64,000 bases of DNA from Stutzerimonas stutzeri SDM-LAC (GCF_000235745.1 NZ_AGSX01000013.1:1-64000); one strand, 5' to 3'; numbered from the stretch's first letter, positions 18,538-27,941 are shown. Made by a program: numbers and translations. Notes: generated by a model not told the origin, from the letters alone.

Positions 18538-19494
18538 ATGGATGCCACCGCGCTCACCGATCAATTCAAGCTTTTCCTCGATGTAATCGATACGGGCAGC
18601 TTTTCTGCGGCGGGTCGCCTGCATGCACTCGCGCCCTCGTCTGTTTCGCGACGCGTGGACGCGTTGGAGCGTTCGCTTGGATGCCAACTTGTCAGTCGCA
18701 GCAGTCATGCGATCAAGCCAACAGCCGCCGGGCAGGCGTTTGCCGAGCGCGCCAGACGTATCGTTCAGGAATTGCAGCTGGCACGGGCCGAGATGACTTC
18801 GCTACAAAGCGCACCGGAAGGCCGCATCCGCATTGATGCTCCAGCACCTTTCGGGCGCAGGCACCTGGCCCCGGCTCTTGCCGATTTTTTGCAGGCTTAC
18901 CCTGGCGTGGATATCCAACTGCGCCTGATCGACAGCTTTATCGATATGCAAGGAGACCATCTGGGAGAGGTCGATCTGGTGCTACGTATCGGCCCGCTTG
19001 CCGACACGCGCCTCGTTGCCACGCCTTTGGCGCCGATGATGCGCATCGTTTGTGCAAGCCCAACCTACCTGCAACGGCGAGGCGTACCGCAAACGGTGGC
19101 GGAACTGCCGACACATGACGGGCTCGATTGGGACGCGCTGGCGCCACCTCATGCATGGCGATTCGAGCATGAAGGCAAACGACAGCTGCTAAGGCCGAAG
19201 CGTCTTCGTATGGTGGCAAACAACGCAGAGGCGTTGCTTACCGCTACGTTGGCGGGATTGGGAATCGCCCATCTACCAACCTGGTTGATCAGCGACCAGT
19301 TACTGCGTGGCGATCTGCTGCCGCTGTTCTGTGAGCATGGTCTGCCAGAACCTGAACCTAGCGGGATTTATGCCTTGCGCCTGACCCGCGAAGCCGATTC
19401 ACGCAGTCGATTATTGCTGGAGTTCTTGAAGGGTCGCTTCGGCCCGGTCCCGCCATGGGACCAGGCACTGCAAAGCGGACTTGCCTTTGCTTGA
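18538..19494 (+). CDS. LysR family transcriptional regulator
   Basis: A 318-residue regulator. The N-terminal winged helix-turn-helix is typical (LFLDVIDTGSFSAAGRLHALAPSSVSRRVDALERSLG), followed by the effector-binding domain from about residue 90 (GRIRIDAPAPFGRRHLAP, LVLRIGPL). The ATG at 18538 gives the standard domain start; the open frame to 18484 would run over the inverted repeat at 18504-18524. By sequence it resembles the CrgA/AaeR-like subgroup with an NTERM DQFKLFLDV start. Its target is probably the divergent TauE-type exporter; its own effector is not predictable. Confidence 0.92.
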   Translation: MDATALTDQFKLFLDVIDTGSFSAAGRLHALAPSSVSRRVDALERSLGCQLVSRSSHAIKPTAAGQAFAERARRIVQELQLARAEMTSLQSAPEGRIRIDAPAPFGRRHLAPALADFLQAYPGVDIQLRLIDSFIDMQGDHLGEVDLVLRIGPLADTRLVATPLAPMMRIVCASPTYLQRRGVPQTVAELPTHDGLDWDALAPPHAWRFEHEGKRQLLRPKRLRMVANNAEALLTATLAGLGIAHLPTWLISDQLLRGDLLPLFCEHGLPEPEPSGIYALRLTREADSRSRLLLEFLKGRFGPVPPWDQALQSGLAFA

Positions 19495-19504
19495 GGCAGC
19501 TACG

Positions 19505-19846
19505 TCAGACAGCGCACCCGGAAAGCTCCTGGGTCACGCCCCACCCATCCAGCACACCACCTAGCGGCTCGACCAGGTTCTCCAGGTCCTGCTCGAAGTC
19601 GCCGATGCCATCGAAAGTGGCGTACATGACTTTGCTGACCTGGAGATCCCAGGCGCCATCGTCGCGGGGAGCTATTTGTGTATTGACGCACTCGCCACGG
19701 AAATTACTGGCCGCGGCACTGGCACGTTCACGATCGGGAAACACAGCGTAGAACTCGATTGGATGAACGCGGGCAAAGTCGAAACCGCCCTCCTTCATCC
19801 TCAGAAGTACATTGCTGCTTACATCCTCATGGAAGGTGGCACTCAT
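19505..19846 (-). CDS. RraB-like (regulator of RNase E activity B) family protein
   Basis: A 113-residue acidic protein. The start at 19846 has a strong GAGGAGG site. Sequence such as HPIEFYAVFPDRERASAAASNF and LQVSKVMYATFDGIGDFEQDLENLVEPLGGVLDGWG matches the RraB/DUF1260 fold, which in E. coli binds and inhibits RNase E. Whether this protein does the same is not shown; many pseudomonad members are unstudied. It is convergent with the lysR gene and stands alone. Alternative: a ribonuclease-unrelated member of the same fold. Confidence 0.75.
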   Translation of the reverse strand: MSATFHEDVSSNVLLRMKEGGFDFARVHPIEFYAVFPDRERASAAASNFRGECVNTQIAPRDDGAWDLQVSKVMYATFDGIGDFEQDLENLVEPLGGVLDGWGVTQELSGCAV

Positions 19847-20062
19847 AAAACAACCTCCTCTCACTCATGGATGACGATTTCAGGAATGGAAAGCCCTTGT
19901 CTACCTCGTTGCGCAACGGCCGGGCAGCGCCGGTCGCGAGTTGCCTGGTTGATCGGGAAGAGAAACCGTGCGGTGTTTCCAATAGGCCTCGGTAATGGCT
20001 GGGAGTTCGATCCAACGGTTGGACGGCCCTCACCGTAACGTCATAAAAGGCACGATTTAGCG

Positions 20063-20095
20063 GCCTATGCCACAAGTGACCGCCGTGACATAGGC
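20063..20095. repeat. Interrupted inverted repeat in the noncoding gap
   Basis: GCCTATG (20063-20069) pairs with CATAGGC (20089-20095); after one mismatch CAC (20071-20073) pairs with GTG (20085-20087), around an 11-base loop. It could be an operator or a structured part of a small RNA; nothing further can be said. Confidence 0.45.
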
Positions 20096-20184
20096 TGCCA
20101 CTGGAACATACGACGTATAAACCGCGTCCGCAACGGGAGACTGAAACCACGCGATTACGGCTGGCCTGAGCGGAGCCAATCAGG

Positions 20185-20213
20185 GCGCTGCAAAAAAACT
20201 GCGCAGTGCCCGG
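20185..20213 (-). terminator. Candidate terminator downstream of speE
   Basis: GGGCGCTGC (20185-20193) pairs with GCAGTGCCC (20205-20213) with one G-T pair. The hairpin begins seven bases after the speE stop on the minus strand and holds a seven-T run in its loop region rather than after the stem, so efficiency is doubtful. Confidence 0.4.
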
Positions 20214-20219
20214 ATTGAT

Positions 20220-21080
20220 TCAGTCGTTGCTAGGCTTGCTGATAGCCTGCAACACGTACTGTGGCAGCGCGAACGCGCCGATATGGATGTGCGGGTTGTA
20301 ATAACGGGTCACGATTCCACTGCCAGCGAAACGCTGAGACAGGGTTTCCAGCGACAGCTTGCGGCTATCTACATCGCAGGCACCCCAGGCGAACGTCATG
20401 GCGCCACCGATATAGGCAGGTACCGCAGCCTGGTAGAAATGCCAGTCAGGAAACAGGCCCGCCATCCCCTTGGCGGTGGCCTGCACCTCAGCCAACTGCA
20501 TGAATGGCGTGCCGTTCTGCGTAACCAGAATGCCGCCCTCGTTGAGGCAGCGACGGCACGCCTGATAGAAACTTTCCGAGAACAGAGCCTCGCGTTGCCC
20601 AACGGGATGGGTCGAGTCGCAGATGATCACGTCGAACTTCTCGTCGGTGGTCGCCACGAAGTGCATCCCGTCATCGATCACCAGATTCAACCGGGAATCA
20701 TCGAACGCTCCCTTGGAGTGCTCCGGCAAAAACTCCTTGCACAAGTCCACCAGGGAGCCGTCGAATTCGACCATGGTGATACTCTCGACATCCCGGTGCT
20801 TGGCCACCTCACGCAGCATGCCGCCATCCCCACCGCCGATAATCAGCACCCGCCGCGCCAGGCCATGAGCCAGGATTGGTACATGCGCGAGCATCTCGTG
20901 ATAGATGAATTCGTCTGCCTCGGTGGTCTGGATGACTCCATCGAGTGCCATCACACGCCCCATACGGGCGTTCTCGAAGATAACCAGGTGCTGATGCTCG
21001 GTGCGCTCGTCGTGCAGCATCTTGTCAATGCTGAAGCGCTGGCCGTATCCCTCGTAGAGAGTTTCCTGATAGTCGCTCAT
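20220..21080 (-). CDS. speE: Spermidine synthase
   Basis: A 286-residue aminopropyltransferase that makes spermidine from putrescine and decarboxylated SAM. It shows the SAM-binding GGGDGGMLREV, the conserved DGVIQTTEADEFIYHEM loop and the catalytic region VIICDSTHPVG (DSTDP in most members, here DSTHP, a change often seen in gammaproteobacteria). AGGAG precedes the ATG. It also yields methylthioadenosine, the substrate of the methionine salvage route to which mtnD (22972-23517) and mtnA (45431-46507) belong. Confidence 0.95.
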   Translation of the reverse strand: MSDYQETLYEGYGQRFSIDKMLHDERTEHQHLVIFENARMGRVMALDGVIQTTEADEFIYHEMLAHVPILAHGLARRVLIIGGGDGGMLREVAKHRDVESITMVEFDGSLVDLCKEFLPEHSKGAFDDSRLNLVIDDGMHFVATTDEKFDVIICDSTHPVGQREALFSESFYQACRRCLNEGGILVTQNGTPFMQLAEVQATAKGMAGLFPDWHFYQAAVPAYIGGAMTFAWGACDVDSRKLSLETLSQRFAGSGIVTRYYNPHIHIGAFALPQYVLQAISKPSND

Positions 21081-21236
21081 GGGTGTCTCCTGGATGGATG
21101 GCTTAACAGACAGGCCTCACAGGCGGCCCAGTGACAAAGAGGCGCATTCTACTTTGGTCTTATGGCAGGTGGAACATATCGCTTTGAAAGCACGTTTGGT
21201 GAAGACAGCCCCATCAGTGCTGGCTATCGTCAAACG

Positions 21237-22169
21237 ATGATCTCAATCCATCTTCGCTACATCGCTCCATGGAGCTGGTCCCAGTTTCATCAGCACTTTG
21301 CCCTGCGCCTGCTCCCCGGTGTCGAGGCGTTGGAACCTGAGCGTTACAGCCGCACAGTACGCATCGGGGACGATGTCGGATGGCTCAGCATACGACCGTT
21401 GTCGGCACAACCTGCTCTTGAGCTGAGCATCAGCGATTCGATGGCAAAACACGCCGCGGCGTTGGCGGTACGTGTTCGAAAGATGTTTGATCTTGATAGC
21501 GACCCAGCAGCCATAACGCGACATTTTGCAGGCGACCCACAGCTCGAGCCACTGGTCGCTGCGAACCCAGGATTGCGCCTGCCCAGCGCCTTCGATCCGT
21601 TCGAACAAGCCGTGCGAGCCATCGTCGGCCAACAGGTTACCGTCAAGGCGGCCGTGACCATTACCCGCCGCCTGGTGGAGCGGCTTGGCGATGAATGGCC
21701 TTGCCTGATTGCCGATCGAGATGAGGCGTTGACCACGCTGTTTCCCAGCCCACAAACACTAGCCAACGCGGCACTGGAAAACATCGGCATGCCAGGCAAG
21801 CGAGTGGCGGCACTGCAACAACTGTCCGCTGCGGTGGCTAACGGTGCGCTTGAGTTACGTGTCGATGACGGTGCAAACGCACTGGTCAGCCAACTATGCC
21901 TGCTTCCTGGTATTGGCCCATGGACCGCTGAATACATTGCATTGAGGGGATTCGGGGAGAAAGACGCCTTTCCAGCCGCAGACCTTGGCCTGCTGAAATC
22001 GCCCGTATGGGGAAGCGCTGGAATCACAGCCAAAGAGTTGCTCGCCCGGTCGCAAGCCTGGCGACCCTTGCGGGCCTACGCCGCTGTGCATATTTGGGAG
22101 AGCTATACGGCGGCCTCAGGGCAAGCCAAGTCGGTGAAAGCCTCACCAGTAACAGAGACGGGGCGCTGA
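21237..22169 (+). CDS. alkA: DNA-3-methyladenine glycosylase II (AlkA family)
   Basis: A 310-residue base-excision repair enzyme. The helix-hairpin-helix GPD signature is clear (LCLLPGIGPWTAEYIALRGFG) with the catalytic Asp in FPAADLGL about 20 residues on. The N-terminal AlkA-type domain begins near ISIHLRYIAPWSW. ATG 21237 fits this domain start; an upstream ATG at 21162 lengthens the protein by 25 residues without a better ribosome-binding site. There is no Ada domain fused to it. It is divergent from speE, an arrangement I recall in other pseudomonads. Confidence 0.9.
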   Translation: MISIHLRYIAPWSWSQFHQHFALRLLPGVEALEPERYSRTVRIGDDVGWLSIRPLSAQPALELSISDSMAKHAAALAVRVRKMFDLDSDPAAITRHFAGDPQLEPLVAANPGLRLPSAFDPFEQAVRAIVGQQVTVKAAVTITRRLVERLGDEWPCLIADRDEALTTLFPSPQTLANAALENIGMPGKRVAALQQLSAAVANGALELRVDDGANALVSQLCLLPGIGPWTAEYIALRGFGEKDAFPAADLGLLKSPVWGSAGITAKELLARSQAWRPLRAYAAVHIWESYTAASGQAKSVKASPVTETGR

Positions 22170-22345
22170 TCAGTGATCGCGGTAGCCGTGAAGTGCTCCA
22201 CACGAAGCCCGTCGGATCGCCCTGTTGCGCGTACTGAGTCGTCACGCAGGAGCCGAACAGCTCGGCCTGACGCAGCGCAACTCAAGCGTTTCGTTGAAGC
22301 TCCACGCACCGCCGTGCCGAAACGGCACTCGATCACAACGCGCAT

Positions 22346-22537
22346 CTACAACCTGACTTTGGCTAAATGCCCGGCGGCAACGAACCACATGATCAGCCCG
22401 ACGACTGGCAACAGGACGACGACAAGACTCCAGATGATCTTGCGGCCAACCTCGATACGACTTCGCCAGATTTGCACAATGGCTACCACATCGCCCACCA
22501 ACACCGTCAATGCCAGCAGCGTACTCCAGGCTTCCAC
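22346..22537 (-). CDS. Small PLDc_N-type membrane protein (second of tandem pair)
   Basis: A 63-residue protein with two membrane helices. The spacing and residues (VVAIVQIWRSRIEVGRKIIWSLVVVLLPVVGLIMWFV) match the phospholipase D N-terminal-type (PLDc_N) module that also occurs as a stand-alone protein. It lies four bases after a similar gene (22541-22750) and the two look like tandem duplicates. No catalytic HKD motif is present, so phospholipase activity is not expected. Function is unknown. Confidence 0.75.
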   Translation of the reverse strand: MEAWSTLLALTVLVGDVVAIVQIWRSRIEVGRKIIWSLVVVLLPVVGLIMWFVAAGHLAKVRL

Positions 22538-22540
22538 GCG

Positions 22541-22750
22541 TCAGGGCCTCAGGTTGCGCTCATCCGGTCGGTTGCCACGCGGCCCCATGATGCCCCAGAT
22601 GATCAGGCCCAATACTGGGAGGATGACGATCAACAGCACCCACATTGCCTTTTTGCCAGTGCTGCTATCGCTACGCACCACACTGACGATGGCCCAGATA
22701 TCCAACGCCAGGATAAGCAGGCCGAAAATACCGCCGAAGGCATCGGTCAT
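22541..22750 (-). CDS. Small PLDc_N-type membrane protein (first of tandem pair)
   Basis: A 69-residue protein with two membrane helices, with LILALDIWAIVSVVRSDSS, KKAMWVLLIVILPVLGLIIW and a short charged tail (GPRGNRPDERN). This is the stand-alone PLDc_N module. It is the upstream member of a tandem pair with 22346-22537 (similar WxxxLxxxLLPxxGLIxW pattern). It occupies the interval between mtnD and alkA where, from memory, other pseudomonads carry mtnC. Function unknown. Confidence 0.75.
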   Translation of the reverse strand: MTDAFGGIFGLLILALDIWAIVSVVRSDSSTGKKAMWVLLIVILPVLGLIIWGIMGPRGNRPDERNLRP

Positions 22751-22971
22751 GGCAAGACTCCAAATTACAGTGAGTTCGTAATTAGGATGCCAGGCGGGTT
22801 TGAGGGTTCAGTACCCACCAACAGTGTGCATGCAAGCCTGATGCGCGGCATTCAACTTTCCCACCACAGAGGAAAGAAAATCTCGCGTGGCGCCAGGTCG
22901 CCGCCCGCCACACGAACTCACCGCGGTGATGGTCCTTTCGATGTCAATGAGAATGGCCTTGACCGACACGC

Positions 22972-23517
22972 TCAGTCGTCCAGTTGCGGGAAGCGGCTAG
23001 CGATGTCTTCGCCGGTGTACTCTGCGACCCATCCTGCGGGGTTGTTGAACAGGCGTATGGCGATAAAGTGCGGGTGCTCGCCCATGTCGAACCAGTGTCG
23101 GGTTCCGGCGGGTATCGAGATCAGGTCGTTTTTCTCGCACAGCACGGCATAGACCATGTCCCCAATATGCAGCGTGAACAGCCCGCGGCCGGCAACAAAG
23201 AAACGCACCTCATCCTCGGCATGCTGGTGTTCTTGAAGGAACTTGGCGCGAATTTCTGCCTTCTGCGGGTGGTTGCTGGTCTGGCTGATGACGTCGACCG
23301 TAACGTAGCCGCGCTCGCTCATCAGCCGATCGATCTGCGGACGGTAGGCAGCAATTACTTCCTCTGAACTTGCACCCGCGCTAATGGGGGCGCTGGCATC
23401 CCAGCGCTCCAGACCCACGCCGACGTCGGCCAGGATGGCGGCAATGTCCTCTAGGTGCGTGAGCACTTTAAGTGGCTGCTCGGGCGCAGTGTCCTGATAG
23501 ACGCTAAGGATGCTCAT
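22972..23517 (-). CDS. mtnD: Acireductone dioxygenase
   Basis: A 181-residue cupin of the methionine salvage pathway that cleaves acireductone with O2 (to the keto acid precursor of methionine with iron, or off-pathway with nickel). The metal ligands are visible in HQHAEDEVRFFVAGRG-type sequence (HQHAEDE: two His and one Glu) and in the later His of PAGTRHWFDMG. Length is normal. The next enzymes upstream in the pathway (mtnB, mtnC) are not beside it; mtnA is 22 kb away. Confidence 0.95.
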   Translation of the reverse strand: MSILSVYQDTAPEQPLKVLTHLEDIAAILADVGVGLERWDASAPISAGASSEEVIAAYRPQIDRLMSERGYVTVDVISQTSNHPQKAEIRAKFLQEHQHAEDEVRFFVAGRGLFTLHIGDMVYAVLCEKNDLISIPAGTRHWFDMGEHPHFIAIRLFNNPAGWVAEYTGEDIASRFPQLDD

Positions 23518-23646
23518 GCTGTTCTCTCCGGTCGGGATGGCTACCCCGGGGTTGTCAGGAATGTACGGTCAGGTGGGACGTAAAAATGAATCCGGCTACA
23601 TGCTCTGCATCGATAATGGTTTGGACCAGGCATCCACGGATAGCCG

Positions 23647-24795
23647 TCATGCCGGGTTCCTGTTTGGAATGGCGATGATAACGGCCGCAACCAGCGCGGC
23701 CAGGCTAGCAATAGCAAAGGTCCAAAGGGGGCCGAGACTGGCCCAACTGTAACCGGAGTACAGCGCACCCAGCGCACCGCCAACGCCTGCAAGGGTCGCG
23801 TAGAGCGCTTGCCCCTGCCCTTGCTGGCGATGGCCGAAACTGCGCTGGACGAAATGAATGGCCGCTGCGTGAAAACTGCCAAAGGTCGCCGCGTGCATCA
23901 GCTGCGCAATCAGCAGCACCCCCAGATGATCGGCCAGCGTACCCAGCAGCAGCCAGCGTAGCGCAGCCAGCACGAAGCTCGCGGCGAGAACCTGGCGCAA
24001 CGAAAAGCGCGCCAACAGCCGTGCCATCACCAGAAAGATCAGGATTTCTGCCACAACGCCCAGCGCCCAAAGCAGACCGATGGTGCCTCGGCCATAGCCG
24101 AGCGCTTCGAGATGAATGGTGAAAAAAGTGTAGTACGGGCCATGGCTGACTTGCATCAGGCCGACGCATACGAAGAACGCCAATACACCCGGACGGCAGA
24201 GCTGGCGAAAAAAGCCACCCTGCCCGTCCAGCTCAGGATGCTCCGCCGGCGCCGCATTGGGCACCCAAGCGCTGCTCATCACGATCCCGATCATGATTGT
24301 CAGAACCGCTATTGGGTAAATATCGAGACTCAGATGTTCGAACAGCGCGCCAAGCCCCACCACAGCGGCGATAAAACCAATGCTTCCCCACAGGCGGATC
24401 TGGCTGTAGCGAGCGGTTTGCGCCCCCAAGTGGGCCAGAGTGATCACCTCGAACTGCGGTAACACTGCATGCCAGAAGAACGCATGCAGCGCCATCACCA
24501 GCGCCAGCCATGCGTAACTCTTGCTGTAGAAGATCAAGCTGAACGAAATCAGGGTACAGAGCGCGCCAATCCTAACAATCGCCAGACGTCGACCTGTGAC
24601 ATCGCCCAGCCAACCCCACAGGTTCGGCGCCAGACAACGCATCAGCATGGGAATCGCGACCAGCTCGCCAATGCGCTCGGCAGAAAAGCCGAGGTGGTCG
24701 AAATAGAGACCGAGAAACGGCGCCGCCGAACCGAGCAGCGCAAAGTAGAAGAAATAGAACCCGGACAAACGCCAGTAGGGAATGGAAGCCGCCAT
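23647..24795 (-). CDS. MFS transporter (HcaT/phenylpropionate permease-like)
   Basis: A 382-residue, twelve-helix major facilitator. ATG 24795 is chosen since the family begins close to SIPYWRLSGFYFFYFALLGSAAPFLGLYF; the longer frame has no ribosome-binding site. The sequence LWGWLGDVTGRR is the A-like loop 2-3 motif, and RLWGSIGFIAAV matches the MFS_1-like/HcaT family. Substrate is unknown; the HcaT name reflects similarity only. As I recall the same gene sits next to aroC in P. aeruginosa, but a link to aromatic acids is not shown. Confidence 0.85.
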   Translation of the reverse strand: MAASIPYWRLSGFYFFYFALLGSAAPFLGLYFDHLGFSAERIGELVAIPMLMRCLAPNLWGWLGDVTGRRLAIVRIGALCTLISFSLIFYSKSYAWLALVMALHAFFWHAVLPQFEVITLAHLGAQTARYSQIRLWGSIGFIAAVVGLGALFEHLSLDIYPIAVLTIMIGIVMSSAWVPNAAPAEHPELDGQGGFFRQLCRPGVLAFFVCVGLMQVSHGPYYTFFTIHLEALGYGRGTIGLLWALGVVAEILIFLVMARLLARFSLRQVLAASFVLAALRWLLLGTLADHLGVLLIAQLMHAATFGSFHAAAIHFVQRSFGHRQQGQGQALYATLAGVGGALGALYSGYSWASLGPLWTFAIASLAALVAAVIIAIPNRNPA

Positions 24796-24878
24796 AAGCA
24801 ACAAGCCAGCAGTTGGAAAACATGACGCCAGAGCGAGCACTCGGCTCGCTCTTGGGCTTCAGGCCTCCAGCGGCAGGC

Positions 24879-25970
24879 TCAGAGCTGCCCCAACACCGGC
24901 GTACCCACCAGCACATCGGCGTTCTGCCCGCGATGACGCAGCAGATGGTCCAGCAAAACGATGGCCATCATCGCTTCGGCGATGGGCGTGGCTCGGATAC
25001 CTACGCATGGATCATGGCGACCCTTGGTGATGACCTCAACCGGATTGCCGTCAACGTCAATGGAGCGTCCTGGCGTGGTGATGCTCGACGTAGGCTTGAG
25101 CGCCAGATGCGCGATGATCGGCTGGCCGGACGAAATGCCTCCCAGAACACCACCTGCATGGTTCGACAGGAAGCCGTCTGGCGTCATTTCGTCACGGTGC
25201 TCGGTACCGCGCTGGGCCACACTGGCAAAGCCGGCGCCGATCTCCACGCCTTTCACTGCGTTGATGCTCATCAGGGCATGTGCCAGCTCAGCATCGAGAC
25301 GGTCGAAAATCGGCTCCCCAAGCCCCGGCGGAACGCCTTCAGCGACGACACTGATCTTCGCGCCAACCGAATCCTGATCACGACGCAACTGATCCATGTA
25401 AGCCTCCAGTTCCGGGACCTTATCCGGGTCTGGGCTGAAAAAAGCGTTCTGCTCCACGCTGTCCCAGGTCTTGAAAGGGATTTCGATCGGGCCCAACTGA
25501 CTCATGTAGCCGCGCACCTGAATGCCGAGTGTCGCCAGGTATTTCTTGGCGATGGCACCGGCTGCGACGCGCATGGCTGTTTCGCGTGCTGAGCTGCGAC
25601 CACCTCCACGATAATCACGCAGGCCATATTTATGGTGATAGCTGTAGTCGGCATGAGCGGGACGGAACTGGTCCTTGATGGCCGAGTAATCCTTGGATTT
25701 CTGATCGGTGTTGCGGATCAACAGACCGATCGGGCAACCGGTGGTCCGCCCTTCGAACACGCCAGAAAGAATCTCGACCTCGTCGGCCTCCTGGCGTTGA
25801 GTGGTGTGCCGGCTGGTGCCAGGCTTGCGTCGGTCGAGGTCGTGCTGCAGGTCAGCGGCACTTAGCTCCAAGCCTGGCGGACAGCCGTCGACGATCGCGA
25901 CCAGTGCCGGTCCATGGCTTTCGCCAGCGGTGGTGACGGTGAACAGCTTGCCGTATGTATTGCCGGACAT
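24879..25970 (-). CDS. aroC: Chorismate synthase
   Basis: A 363-residue FMN-dependent enzyme, last step of the shikimate pathway (EPSP to chorismate). Signatures: [18 protein letters not shown] near the N-terminus, [24 protein letters not shown] in the middle and the C-terminal [24 protein letters not shown] precedes the ATG. The EPSP synthase that feeds it is the C-terminal half of the tyrA/aroA fusion at 36656-38902. Confidence 0.97.
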   Translation of the reverse strand: MSGNTYGKLFTVTTAGESHGPALVAIVDGCPPGLELSAADLQHDLDRRKPGTSRHTTQRQEADEVEILSGVFEGRTTGCPIGLLIRNTDQKSKDYSAIKDQFRPAHADYSYHHKYGLRDYRGGGRSSARETAMRVAAGAIAKKYLATLGIQVRGYMSQLGPIEIPFKTWDSVEQNAFFSPDPDKVPELEAYMDQLRRDQDSVGAKISVVAEGVPPGLGEPIFDRLDAELAHALMSINAVKGVEIGAGFASVAQRGTEHRDEMTPDGFLSNHAGGVLGGISSGQPIIAHLALKPTSSITTPGRSIDVDGNPVEVITKGRHDPCVGIRATPIAEAMMAIVLLDHLLRHRGQNADVLVGTPVLGQL

Positions 25971-26120
25971 GCAGGGCGCTCCGCAATAGACCTTAAGAGG
26001 GGGCGGAAGTATACCCGAGCCGCTGCAGGTTTCGCTGCCTGAGGAGGCGGCGCATACTGCGACCCCGCTCGCTCGCGGGCTCGCTACGTATCCGACTCGT
26101 TTCGCCGATGTTTTTTGCCT

Positions 26121-27086
26121 ATGCGCTTCCTTCTACTGCTCGCGTTTTTTGTCATGCTCCCATCCTTTGTCCACGCCCAGACGCTGCTGAATCAGCGGAT
26201 GACCGTGCAGGTTTCCGGCGGCCGTCTTTATGGCAGCCTGCTATTGCCAAAGACCGACGCATCCTTGCCGGTTGCGTTGTTGATAGCCGGATCGGGGCCG
26301 ACCGACCGCAACGGTAACAACCCTCTGGGTCACAACGACAGCCTCAAGCGGCTGGCACAAGCATTGGCCAAACGCGGCATCGCCAGTGTGCGCTACGACA
26401 AGCGTGGAGTCGGCCAAAGCCAACCGGTAGCACCGGACGAAAGCCAGTTGAAGGTCGAAGACTATGTGGACGATGCAGTGGCCTGGTCACGATTGTTACA
26501 AGCCGATCCACGGTTTTCAGCGCTCGTGCTGATTGGCCATAGCGAAGGCGCGTTGATTGCCAGCCTGGCCGAGCCGGCCACGAAACCTGCCGCGTTGATC
26601 AGCCTCGCAGGCAGCGGCCGCCCCATCGATACACTGCTGCGAGAGCAGTTGCAGGGCCGTCTGCCACCGGCGCTTCTGGCAAGCGCGAACTACCTGATCG
26701 ATGAACTGAACGCCGGAAGAATCCACCGACAGGTGCCTGACCCGCTGCAGGTGCTTTTTCGCTTGAGCGTTCAACCCTACCTGATCTCTCTGTTCCAGAA
26801 AGATCCTGCCGCTGCATTTGCCAATACCAGAGCACCTGCCTTGATTGTTCAGGGCACCCATGACATCCAGGTCAACCGCGAAGATGCGCACGCATTGAAA
26901 CGGGCCAGAGCAGATGCCGAGCTGGCGCTGATCAACGGCATGGGGCACGTGTTGCGCATCACGCCGCCGGAGCGCGCGGCGCAGACCGGCACTTACAACC
27001 AACCTGAATTGCCTATCGCTAATGAACTGCCGGAGCAGATCACGACGTTCCTGCAGGTGCATGGCATATTGCCACCCTCCAGCTAA
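26121..27086 (+). CDS. Secreted alpha/beta hydrolase
   Basis: A 321-residue protein with a Sec signal peptide ([20 protein letters not shown], cleavage after AHA/HAQ). The hydrolase fold is clear: nucleophile Ser in GHSEG, acid in QGTHDIQV and His in GMGHVLRI; the oxyanion region is [12 protein letters not shown]. The DRNGNN and [12 protein letters not shown] patterns resemble the dienelactone hydrolase/YdeN-type exported esterases. The substrate is unknown. ATG 26121 is chosen over an upstream TTG because the signal peptide starts there. It follows aroC divergently and precedes a hypothetical gene by 54 bases. Confidence 0.85.
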   Translation: MRFLLLLAFFVMLPSFVHAQTLLNQRMTVQVSGGRLYGSLLLPKTDASLPVALLIAGSGPTDRNGNNPLGHNDSLKRLAQALAKRGIASVRYDKRGVGQSQPVAPDESQLKVEDYVDDAVAWSRLLQADPRFSALVLIGHSEGALIASLAEPATKPAALISLAGSGRPIDTLLREQLQGRLPPALLASANYLIDELNAGRIHRQVPDPLQVLFRLSVQPYLISLFQKDPAAAFANTRAPALIVQGTHDIQVNREDAHALKRARADAELALINGMGHVLRITPPERAAQTGTYNQPELPIANELPEQITTFLQVHGILPPSS

Positions 27087-27140
27087 TCGCTCTTCGGCCG
27101 ATACGCTCCTTGCCTGCTGCAACGTCTACCGCTCAGGCCC

Positions 27141-27941
27141 ATGGACACCGAGATGACCGACAGCCCAACCGCAACCAATGACAACGAGGGCCAGGCGCCC
27201 GCTTCGCCACAGCCGCACCCCTGGGTCGAGCTGGCGCCGGATCGTTTCCGACTGCTTCGCCTGTCCCCACTGCCGACTGATCGCGACACAGGGGCGCGCC
27301 CGCTTAGGTTCGTAGAGTTGGCTCAAGTCGAGCGGCACACGCAACAACAGAGCTTGTTAAAGCTTTTTGTACGTCAACCGGGCCAACTGACCGCGAAGCA
27401 ACACAATGTGTTGGAGATATGGGCGGACCATCGCGCCAAGGAGCTGCGCTTCGGACCTGATTCCGGCCTGCGGGTGGAACCGGCAAACCGCGGCCTCGGG
27501 CGTTTTCTGCTGGCGCAGGGCGTGCTGTGGGCTCAGAAGCGGTGGGCGCACTATCTGGTAGAGGGCGGTGCCCTGCCAGTCAAGGATGTAACCGGCGAAG
27601 ACGCTCGTTTGCGGCGCGACCATTGCCTGCTGAGTCAGGGGTTTGACGTCCTGTACGCCGAACCTCAACAACTCAAGGCAACCTATAGCGCACCCAGGGT
27701 CAGTGCACTACGGCCTGACTGGAATACCGAAAAGGTGCAAATTATCGAGTTGCAAGATGCCGCAGCGATGCTCGAGCAGGCTGACCGCAATCTACTCGAA
27801 CAGGAAAATCGGATCCGCGATACTCATGAGCGCCTGAACAAGCTGCGCCGCGAGGACGGCACTCTCCGCTTCACCATCGCCTGCCTCATCGTGTTCTCAC
27901 TGTTTCAGGCCGGGTTGCTGATCTGGATCGCAACCCGCTGA
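27141..27941 (+). CDS. Conserved hypothetical, C-terminally anchored membrane protein
   Basis: A 266-residue protein I cannot assign to a function. Residues 1-30 are polar and Pro-rich; a folded central region (about 45-200) contains GLGRFLLAQGVLWAQKRWAHY and LLSQGFDVLYAEP; a charged helix likely to form a coiled coil (about 205-240, EQENRIRDTHERLNKLRRE) precedes a single C-terminal membrane helix (FTIACLIVFSLFQAGLLIW). It is thus a tail-anchored protein facing the cytoplasm. The gene between the hydrolase and prmB is conserved in pseudomonads by my recollection. ATG 27153 is a possible later start. Confidence 0.7.
   Translation: MDTEMTDSPTATNDNEGQAPASPQPHPWVELAPDRFRLLRLSPLPTDRDTGARPLRFVELAQVERHTQQQSLLKLFVRQPGQLTAKQHNVLEIWADHRAKELRFGPDSGLRVEPANRGLGRFLLAQGVLWAQKRWAHYLVEGGALPVKDVTGEDARLRRDHCLLSQGFDVLYAEPQQLKATYSAPRVSALRPDWNTEKVQIIELQDAAAMLEQADRNLLEQENRIRDTHERLNKLRREDGTLRFTIACLIVFSLFQAGLLIWIATR

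Larger units (their letters stand above)
19847..20219. other. 373-base gap without a gene
   Basis: I see no convincing coding frame: the short frames here have no ribosome-binding site and no family-like composition. It contains an interrupted inverted repeat (20063-20095) and a hairpin just downstream of speE (20185-20213). Promoters for the RraB-like gene should lie at its left end. Confidence 0.6.

Noticed and set aside
19827-20150. 107-codon minus-strand frame in the 373-base gap
   Set aside because: Overlaps the ribosome-binding site and start of the RraB-like gene, lacks its own site, and has an unstructured composition.
22173-22781. 202-codon plus-strand frame over the two PLDc_N genes
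   Set aside because: Thr/Arg-rich shadow of the hydrophobic minus-strand genes; both small genes are better supported by tandem similarity and membrane pattern.
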